Source: Rothia mucilaginosa
Lineage (GTDB): Bacteria; Actinomycetota; Actinomycetes; Actinomycetales; Micrococcaceae
Direction: 5' to 3'
Assembly (NCBI RefSeq): GCF_001061665.1
Contig: NZ_JVSP01000002.1
Location: 339,177-403,176 of the forward strand
DNA: 64,000 nucleotides
Positions within the stretch are counted from its first letter, which is position 1, and each line of letters opens with the position of its first letter. Positions 58,477 through 64,000 of the stretch are shown here, piece by piece. A model generated the notes under the pieces. That model was not told the DNA's origin and did not search any database. It worked only from the letters and a program-made list of their open reading frames with translations. Both the position numbers and the translations under genes were made by a program.

Positions 58477-59865
58477 GTGTCCGCATCCGACAACAGCCCG
58501 CAGGAAGCCGAGCAGCAGAAGCCGCAGGAAGCCGCGACCCCCAGTTACCCCACGCAGGGTGAGCGCATCGCATCCGGGGCCAAGCGCGACCTGCTGCCCA
58601 CAAACTACGATTCGGAGCAGGCGCGCATCCTCTTCGTGCATGCGCACCCCGACGACGAGACCTCCTCGACCGGCGCGACGATGGCCCACTACGCCCAGAA
58701 GGGCGCCGAGGTGTACCTCATCACCGCAACCCGCGGTGAGCTGGGCGAGGTCATCCCGCAGCAGCTACAGCACCTGGAGGTCGGTAAGCCCGGATGCACC
58801 GACAACGGCGAAGCGCTGGGGGAGTACCGCGTGGGCGAGCTGAACGGTGCTCTCGAGGCTCTGGGCGTGCACCGCCACCTCTTCCTCGGTCAGGAGCCGG
58901 CCACCGCCGAGGGCGTGCCGGCCCTCTACCGCGACTCCGGCATGGCCTGGGGCCCGAACGGTAAGCCCATCGCCAACCCCGTCTCGAGCGATGCCTCGCT
59001 GACCGCCCAGCCCCTCGAACCGCAGGCGCAGGCCCTGGTCGCCGCAATTCACGAGATCCAGCCGGATGTGCTGGTCACCTACGACGCCGACGGCGGCTAC
59101 GGTCATCCCGACCACGTGCGCGTGCACCAAATCGTGAAGCGTGCCCTGGAGATTCTGGGGGATGACGAGGACCGACCGCTGCTTACCTGGGGCATTGAGG
59201 GCGAGTACAACCCCGAGGACACCCGCGTGCAGGCCGCTATCTTTGGCGACGGCACCGCCAAGCGAAAGGCTATGGAGGCGCACCGCACCCAGATTACGGT
59301 GCTGGACGATAAGACCTTCGAGTACTCGAATAAGGTGCCGCAGAAGATTTCTGCCGTTGAGACCTACCGCGTGCTCGACGGCGACCCCACCCGCACGGTC
59401 AACCCGAAGCCGCAGGAGGCGGGGCTCGTCTCCACGGTGCTGACCGGCGTGATTCTGGGCACCGTGGCGGCCGTCGCCGGTTCCATCTACCACGCTTGGG
59501 TTGTGTACGCAGGCGATGTTGCCCTGCCCGTGGGCTTGCTTATCGCCTACCTGACGATTTTCTTCGCCTCCCTGTGGAGCGCGCTCGCCCTGCGCCGCGG
59601 CATGACGGCGGCCATCGTGGGCGGCGTGGCCTTCGTGACCGTGTACTGGCTGGCCTACGGCCGCCCGGATTCGCCCTTCGTGCTCGTGAACCCGGGGCAC
59701 TCGGCCATCGGCCTGTACGGTGCGCTGTGGTGGTTCGGCGCGCCGGTGGCGGCGATGCTGGGTATGTTCGCGTACACGCGCAACCGGGTGAAGGATGCGC
59801 GCTACTTCTCGGCCCGTTCGGCGCATCAGCGTGCGCGTGCCAAGGCCGAGGGCCGGGATAAATAG
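58477..59865 (+). CDS. mshB: PIG-L deacetylase (MshB-like) fused to a membrane domain
   Basis: A 462-residue protein. Residues about 50-320 form the PIG-L/LmbE deacetylase domain of the mycothiol enzyme MshB. Zinc ligands are His57 and Asp60 in HAHPDDE and His213 in GHPDHVRVHQ, with LGEYRVGELNGAL as a further MshB mark. MshB removes acetate from GlcNAc-inositol in mycothiol synthesis. The C-terminal 130 residues add four hydrophobic helices (about 325-440), so the enzyme would be membrane-attached. The GTG at 58477 has GAGAGGG upstream. TAAGAT at 58363-58368 is a possible -10. Confidence 0.83.
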   Translation: MSASDNSPQEAEQQKPQEAATPSYPTQGERIASGAKRDLLPTNYDSEQARILFVHAHPDDETSSTGATMAHYAQKGAEVYLITATRGELGEVIPQQLQHLEVGKPGCTDNGEALGEYRVGELNGALEALGVHRHLFLGQEPATAEGVPALYRDSGMAWGPNGKPIANPVSSDASLTAQPLEPQAQALVAAIHEIQPDVLVTYDADGGYGHPDHVRVHQIVKRALEILGDDEDRPLLTWGIEGEYNPEDTRVQAAIFGDGTAKRKAMEAHRTQITVLDDKTFEYSNKVPQKISAVETYRVLDGDPTRTVNPKPQEAGLVSTVLTGVILGTVAAVAGSIYHAWVVYAGDVALPVGLLIAYLTIFFASLWSALALRRGMTAAIVGGVAFVTVYWLAYGRPDSPFVLVNPGHSAIGLYGALWWFGAPVAAMLGMFAYTRNRVKDARYFSARSAHQRARAKAEGRDK

Positions 59866-60228
59866 CGAAGAAAAAGTATGCGTTATTGCGTGTTTTTCCT
59901 CGGTGGGAAAAAGGTTGTGCCCACCCACAAATTAATGTGACGAAGATTTCATTTATATAATTTGGGTATTTTTATAATTCACTGACTAGGTGAAATAATG
60001 AACGGCGGCAGGGCAGGCTTGCCTAAAAAATAGGCCCCCGCCCGCCGCCGTTCGCTGTCTAATACACCACGAAAATACGATAAAACACCGAGCGCGCGAT
60101 AGACTATACAAAGACTTCCCCGCCGAGCACCACACGCTCGGCGGTTTACTCTGCAGACCCTGCCCTGGAGAAGGCGACCCGCAGACCGGCGGGCACAGGG
60201 CGCACAGCATCGAGAAAGGCACCGACCC
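59866..60228 (+). other. 363-bp gap before fdxA with two hairpins
   Basis: 60000-60053 forms a terminator-type hairpin (GAACGGCGGC / GCCGCCGTTC, with AGGC / GCCT inside), preceded by AT-rich sequence with TATAAT at 59956-59961 and 59973-59978. A second hairpin, CCGCCGAGC / GCTCGGCGG at 60120-60144 followed by TTT, lies in the fdxA leader after a -10-like TAGACT (60100-60105) and might attenuate fdxA. No gene is seen. Confidence 0.5.
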
Positions 60229-60549
60229 ATGACCTACGTTATCGCGCTTCCCTGCGTGGACGTCAAAGACCGCGCCTGCGTTGAAGAATGCCCCGTGGAC
60301 TGCATCTACGAAGGTGACCGCACCCTGTACATCCACCCCGACGAGTGCGTGGACTGCGGCGCCTGCGAGCCCGTCTGCCCCGTCGAGGCCATCTACTACG
60401 AAGACGACGTTCCCGAAGAGTGGAGCGAATACGTGAGCGCCAACGCCGACTTCTTCGACGACCTGGGTTCCCCCGGTGGCGCCGCAAAGCTCGGCCCCAC
60501 CGGCAAGGACGTGCCTTTCATCGCGGCACTGCCCCCGCAGAGCAACTAG
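60229..60549 (+). CDS. fdxA: 7Fe ferredoxin
   Basis: A 106-residue ferredoxin of the actinobacterial FdxA type carrying a 3Fe-4S and a 4Fe-4S cluster. Cysteines appear in PCVDVKDRACVEECPVDCIY and in ECVDCGACEPVCPVEAIYYE. The acidic C-terminal half is typical. It is an electron donor for oxidoreductases such as cytochromes P450. GAGAAAGG precedes the ATG. It lies upstream of dapC, a conserved actinobacterial pairing. Confidence 0.94.
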   Translation: MTYVIALPCVDVKDRACVEECPVDCIYEGDRTLYIHPDECVDCGACEPVCPVEAIYYEDDVPEEWSEYVSANADFFDDLGSPGGAAKLGPTGKDVPFIAALPPQSN

Positions 60550-60755
60550 CCCCATACCTGAAGCATCCGCGCCCGCAGAGTAATTGCGCGAGTGACCGGA
60601 TGCACGAGCCCCCACCCCGGCCGATGCGCACCGCACGCGGTGTGCCCCTGGACAAACTGTCTAGGCGCTGGGATGGGGGCTCTTCCTCTAGTCAGCCCCG
60701 AAGCCCGGGCGATAGACTGAAGTGACGAAAAATCCCCAAGCGACCAGGTGACACA

Positions 60756-61895
60756 ATGACTTACGGCCTGAACCTGCCCGAATACCCCTGGGAGGCGCTC
60801 GCCCCCTACCGCGCCACCGCCGCGGCTCACCCCGGCGGCCCGGTGGACCTGTCCATCGGCACCCCCGTGGACCCCACCCCCGAGCTCATCCGCAACGCGC
60901 TCGCCGAGGCATCCGACGCCCACGGCTACCCGACCACCCACGGCACCCCCGCCCTGCGCGAGGCCATCGCCGAATGGTTTGAGCGCCGCCGCGGCGTGAA
61001 GGGCCTGGACCCGCAGGCCATCATGCCCACGATCGGCTCGAAGGAGCTCGTAGCCTGGCTGCCCTTCCTGCTGGGCCTGGGCCCCGGCGACGTGGTCGTG
61101 TACCCGCGCATCGCCTACCCCACCTACGATATGGGTGCCCGCTTCGCCCGCGCCGAATCCGTGCCCGCCGACAGCCTGGGCGAGCTGGACGCCGACACCC
61201 GCAGCCGCGTGAAGCTGATCTGGGTGAACTCCCCGGCCAACCCGAACGGCACGGTCCGCACCGTGGAGCAGCTGCGCGAAATCGTCGCGCAGGCCCGCGA
61301 AATCGGTGCCGTGGTGGCCTCTGACGAGTGCTACGCGGAGCTCGGCTGGGGCGCCTGGGACGAGGCCCGCGGCGGTAAGCCTGTGCCCTCCATCCTGGAT
61401 TCGCGAGTGTGCGACGGCGACTTCACCGGCCTGCTGGCCGTCTACTCGCTGTCCAAGCAGTCGAACCTGGCCGGCTACCGCGCCGCCTTCGTGGCCGGCG
61501 CCCCCGAGCTCATGCCGAACATTATCAACAGCCGCAAGCACGCCGGCATGATCGTGCCCGCGCCCGTGCAGGCCGCCATGATTGCCGCCCTGGGCGATGA
61601 GGCGCACGTTGCGGCGCAGAAGGACCGCTACCGTGCCCGCCGCGAGGTGCTGGAGGACGCCATAACCGCCGCCGGCGGACGCATCGAGGGCTCCGAGGCG
61701 GGCCTGTACCTGTGGACCACCTTCGGCGAGTCCACCTGGGACTCCATCGGCCGCCTGGCCGAGCTGGGCATCATTGCCGGACCCGGCGTGTTCTACGGCG
61801 AGGACGGCGAGGGCTACGTGCGCATCGCCCTGACCGCCTCCGACGAGGCCGTGGCCAAGGCCGCCGAGCGTCTGAAGGCCTCCGCGGCTAAGTAG
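60756..61895 (+). CDS. dapC: Succinyldiaminopimelate transaminase
   Basis: A 379-residue PLP aminotransferase of the lysine/diaminopimelate pathway, needed for peptidoglycan. The PLP lysine is in VYSLSKQSNLAGYRAAF. VNSPANPNGTV and SDECYAELGW are the cofactor-contact motifs, and LNLPEYPWEAL at the start is typical of actinobacterial DapC. A -10-like TAGACT (60713-60718) matches the one before fdxA, so both genes may have own promoters. The ribosome binding site is AGGTGACAC. Confidence 0.9.
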   Translation: MTYGLNLPEYPWEALAPYRATAAAHPGGPVDLSIGTPVDPTPELIRNALAEASDAHGYPTTHGTPALREAIAEWFERRRGVKGLDPQAIMPTIGSKELVAWLPFLLGLGPGDVVVYPRIAYPTYDMGARFARAESVPADSLGELDADTRSRVKLIWVNSPANPNGTVRTVEQLREIVAQAREIGAVVASDECYAELGWGAWDEARGGKPVPSILDSRVCDGDFTGLLAVYSLSKQSNLAGYRAAFVAGAPELMPNIINSRKHAGMIVPAPVQAAMIAALGDEAHVAAQKDRYRARREVLEDAITAAGGRIEGSEAGLYLWTTFGESTWDSIGRLAELGIIAGPGVFYGEDGEGYVRIALTASDEAVAKAAERLKASAAK

Positions 61896-61960
61896 ACTGG
61901 CCGGCCCATCCGCGCGGCGTTACCGAGCCTCTCGCCGGGGACCTAACCTGCATAGCAGAG

Positions 61961-61999
61961 AAGCCCCCGCACCCTCCCGAAAGGGGAGTGCGGGGGCTT
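61961..61999. terminator. Bidirectional terminator dapC / gluD
   Basis: AAGCCCCCGCAC / GTGCGGGGGCTT stem with an inner CTCCC / GGGGA pairing. Confidence 0.85.
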
Positions 62000-62018
62000 T
62001 GCTGTACCTCGGCCGTGC

Positions 62019-62957
62019 CTACTTGCGGTCGCCGGGGAGCACGAACATCTGAACGGTCGGCGGGTTCGGGTTATCCAGAGCGTCCGGAATCAGGTTTCGG
62101 GTCACCTTCGCGGAGGTGCGCGACGCCAGCTTGTCCGTAATGCCGGTTGCTACAGCCGTCAGCACGAAGTTCACCGTCACGAAGAGTGCCGCCGCCAGAA
62201 TCAGGGTCTGCAGTACGTTGCCGTCACCGGAACCGATGCGGCGCGCCGAGGCGAGCAGCTCCGGGTAGGAGATGATGTAACCCAGGGCGGTATCCTTCAG
62301 AATCACCACGAACTGGCTGAGCATCGAGGGCATCATTGCGGTGAACGCCTGCGGAAGCAGGATCCGAATCAGCGTTTGGGTCGGGGTCAGACCAATCGCA
62401 AGACCCGCCTCGCCCTGACCGCGAGGAAGCTGCTTCACGCCCGAGCGCAGCAGCTCAGCAATCACCGAACCGTTGTACAGGGTCAGACCAATGACCACGG
62501 CGATGAAGGGCAGCTGAGCAGGCGGAAGACCGCTGTACTTGCCCAAGAACAGCCAGAAGAAGATCATCATGATCAGCACGGGCACGGCGCGGAAGAACTC
62601 CACGACCACGGTGCCGAACCAGCGGATAACGCGGTACTGGGAGAGTCGAGCAATACCGAAGACCACACCGAACGCAACCGAGGTAACCACCGAAACCGCT
62701 GCCGCCGACAGGGTCGAGGCGAGGCCCGGCAGGTAGTAGGAGCTCCAGGCGCGGGCGGTGAACAGATCAGTCCACTTCTCCGGCTCCATCTGGCCCTTCT
62801 CACCCATCACGGTCAGCACATACACCGCAAATAGCGCGAAAAGGACTACCGCAGCAATGTTGAAGATGCGGATACGACGCTGCGCAATAGGACCCGGCTC
62901 ATCGAAAAGCACCGAAGAAGCGGCGCGGGTGTCATTACTGATAAAAGGGTTTTTCAT
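62019..62957 (-). CDS. gluD: Glutamate-type ABC transporter permease GluD
   Basis: A 312-residue polar amino acid permease with five to six membrane helices. The EAA loop reads GEAGLAIGLTPTQTLIRILL with PQAF behind it, the ATPase contact site. Also typical is VVEFFRAVPVLIMMIFFW. The N-terminal 30 residues and the C-terminal tail are extensions seen in the GluD type. Its ATG overlaps the gluC stop by four bases, so the two are translationally coupled and form the heterodimeric channel. Confidence 0.9.
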   Translation of the reverse strand: MKNPFISNDTRAASSVLFDEPGPIAQRRIRIFNIAAVVLFALFAVYVLTVMGEKGQMEPEKWTDLFTARAWSSYYLPGLASTLSAAAVSVVTSVAFGVVFGIARLSQYRVIRWFGTVVVEFFRAVPVLIMMIFFWLFLGKYSGLPPAQLPFIAVVIGLTLYNGSVIAELLRSGVKQLPRGQGEAGLAIGLTPTQTLIRILLPQAFTAMMPSMLSQFVVILKDTALGYIISYPELLASARRIGSGDGNVLQTLILAAALFVTVNFVLTAVATGITDKLASRTSAKVTRNLIPDALDNPNPPTVQMFVLPGDRK

Positions 62958-63637
62958 CGCTTCACCGCCAGCTTACGGGATGACCAGGTGGTCAACGCAC
63001 CAATGGGAACAACAATGATGACGAAGCCCATCGCAAACATGATGAAGATAGCGAGCACCATGTTCGCGTCGAACTCAATCATGGATTTCATCAGCCCGGA
63101 GGCCTCAGCCACCGACGCGACCGAGGCGACAGTGCTGTTCTTCGTCAACGCAATCAGAGTATTGCCGAGCGGGGTAATGGCACCGCGTAGAGCCTGAGGG
63201 AAAATCACCAGGCGGGCGGTGTCGAAGAAACCCAGACCGATAGCGCGTGCCGCCTCAGCCTGACCCTTCGGCACGGTGTTCACACCCGAACGGATCGCCT
63301 CGCAGATAAACGCTGAATGGTAAATCGACAGGGCAATGACCGCGTACACGAAGAAGTTCGTGTCGAAATCGTGTGAGAAGGAGAGCTGGAACTGCGTCCA
63401 CACACCCAAAATGGCGAAAGTCATCATGATGGTGAGCGGAGTATTACGGACAGTATGCACGTAGGCGGTGCCCACCCATCGCAGGGACGGGACGGGGCTG
63501 ATGCGCATGAGCGCCAGCACGGTACCGAGAACGAACGAGCCAATGGCCGCCCAGAAGGTCAGCTCAATATTGGTCATGAAGGCGCCGACCACATCGTACT
63601 TGGACAGGAGGGTGCCGAGTTGGTCAAAGAATGACAT
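62954..63637 (-). CDS. gluC: Glutamate-type ABC transporter permease GluC
   Basis: A 227-residue permease with five membrane helices. The EAA loop is GQAEAARAIGLGFFDTARLV followed by FPQALR, and the family motif YVHTVRNTPLTIMM is intact. AGAGAGGT precedes the ATG at 63637. It lies 20 bases behind the binding-protein gene. Confidence 0.92.
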   Translation of the reverse strand: MSFFDQLGTLLSKYDVVGAFMTNIELTFWAAIGSFVLGTVLALMRISPVPSLRWVGTAYVHTVRNTPLTIMMTFAILGVWTQFQLSFSHDFDTNFFVYAVIALSIYHSAFICEAIRSGVNTVPKGQAEAARAIGLGFFDTARLVIFPQALRGAITPLGNTLIALTKNSTVASVASVAEASGLMKSMIEFDANMVLAIFIMFAMGFVIIVVPIGALTTWSSRKLAVKR

Positions 63638-63657
63638 TCGTGAACCTCTCTAGAGGC

Positions 63658-64000
63658 CTAGGCGCAGGAGGTGCCCAGGTGCGGCGGGTTGGTTTCGGTG
63701 TTGTAGTGGTAGCCTGTGCCTTCGGTGTACTTGGTGATGAGCTTCTCCCAGGTACCGTCGGCAACCATCTCGTTGATGGCGTTGTTCACGGCTTCGCACT
63801 TGTCGGTGCCCTTGGGCAGGCCCACGCCGTAGCGTTCGGTCGTGAAGGGGGAGCCGACCACTTTCAGCTTGCCCTTGTTCGCTTTGGTGGCTGCCAGACC
63901 GGCGAGGGTTATGTCGTCGGTGGTGACGGCGTCCACCACGCCGCCGTTGAGGGCGACCACGCAGTCGGAGTAGCTATTCTGCTTGACCAGGTTCACGTTC
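63658..64000 (-). CDS. gluB: Glutamate-binding protein GluB, C-terminal part (cut by window end)
   Basis: Partial: only the last 114 or so residues are inside the window; the start and signal peptide lie beyond 64000. The visible part is the second lobe of a family 3 solute-binding protein: GGVVDAVTTDDITLAGLA, GSPFTTERYGVGLPKGTD and the C-terminal NEMVADGTWEKLITKY. Order gluB-gluC-gluD matches the Corynebacterium-type glutamate importer; the ATPase gene gluA would be expected further out. Confidence 0.87.
   Translation of the reverse strand, partial: NVNLVKQNSYSDCVVALNGGVVDAVTTDDITLAGLAATKANKGKLKVVGSPFTTERYGVGLPKGTDKCEAVNNAINEMVADGTWEKLITKYTEGTGYHYNTETNPPHLGTSCA

Noticed and set aside
60010-60034. 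AGGC-TT-GCCT motif upstream of fdxA, reminiscent of an iron box
   Set aside because: It is part of the terminator hairpin 60000-60053, which explains the symmetry.
1-64000. CRISPR arrays, tRNA/rRNA genes, insertion sequences, integrases
   Set aside because: No regular spaced repeats, no GTTCGAATC-type tRNA arms with matching stems, and no transposase or tyrosine/serine recombinase motifs were found on either strand by eye.

Overview
The window is a stretch of high-GC actinobacterial chromosome. Gene content and protein style point to the Micrococcaceae, most likely a Rothia of the R. mucilaginosa / R. dentocariosa group. This is an inference from mshB, fdxA-dapC, xseAB-ispH, an LAXTG surface protein and a PTS in a Micrococcus-like background; no marker gene such as 16S is present. 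I see no tRNA, rRNA, CRISPR array, insertion sequence or integrase gene.

Layout. 0.5-1.5 kb: an AEC-type transporter. 1.6-9.4 kb: an alpha-glucoside module with two tandem GH13 glucosidases, an EEP-family hydrolase, a divergent PTS EIICB permease and an RpiR regulator. 9.5-14.3 kb: a small membrane protein and a 1320-residue SF1-helicase-like protein whose Walker motifs are degenerate. 14.5-28.1 kb: mostly housekeeping (FmdB-like zinc ribbon, 5-formyl-THF cyclo-ligase, galU, a LysR-type sensor domain without its HTH, Nudix, an orphan betaine-type binding lipoprotein, an aminotransferase, xseB/xseA, ispH). 28.5-32.5 kb: an ABC exporter plus a NarL-type two-component system behind an operator-like repeat. 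32.8-40.9 kb: host genes (ychF, mop, yjdM, glsB, doxX-like) interrupted by two AT-rich defence cassettes. 41.1-64 kb: a 23-residue microprotein, an LppP/LprE lipoprotein, tpx, azlCD plus a second azlC, osmC, an APC permease, an LAXTG repeat protein, Nudix, LOG, pcp, pgi, nudC, typA, mshB, fdxA-dapC and a gluBCD-type glutamate ABC operon cut by the window end.

The most interesting region is 33.9-40.6 kb. An ApeA-like HEPN defence gene lies directly behind ychF, and a HincII-type restriction-modification pair lies directly behind the doxX-like gene. In both cases the 3-prime end of the host gene is present twice: once completing the intact gene beside the cassette, and once as an orphan fragment on the far side that still carries its own terminator. 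This is the footprint of integration into the 3-prime end of a protein-coding gene, seen twice within 7 kb and with no recombinase gene in either cassette.

Other points: the two glucosidases differ at the residue that separates alpha-1,4 from alpha-1,6 specificity. The PTS control region carries three half-sites at exact 10-bp spacing. Many genes show a -10-like hexamer exactly six bases before the start codon, as expected for leaderless mRNAs.
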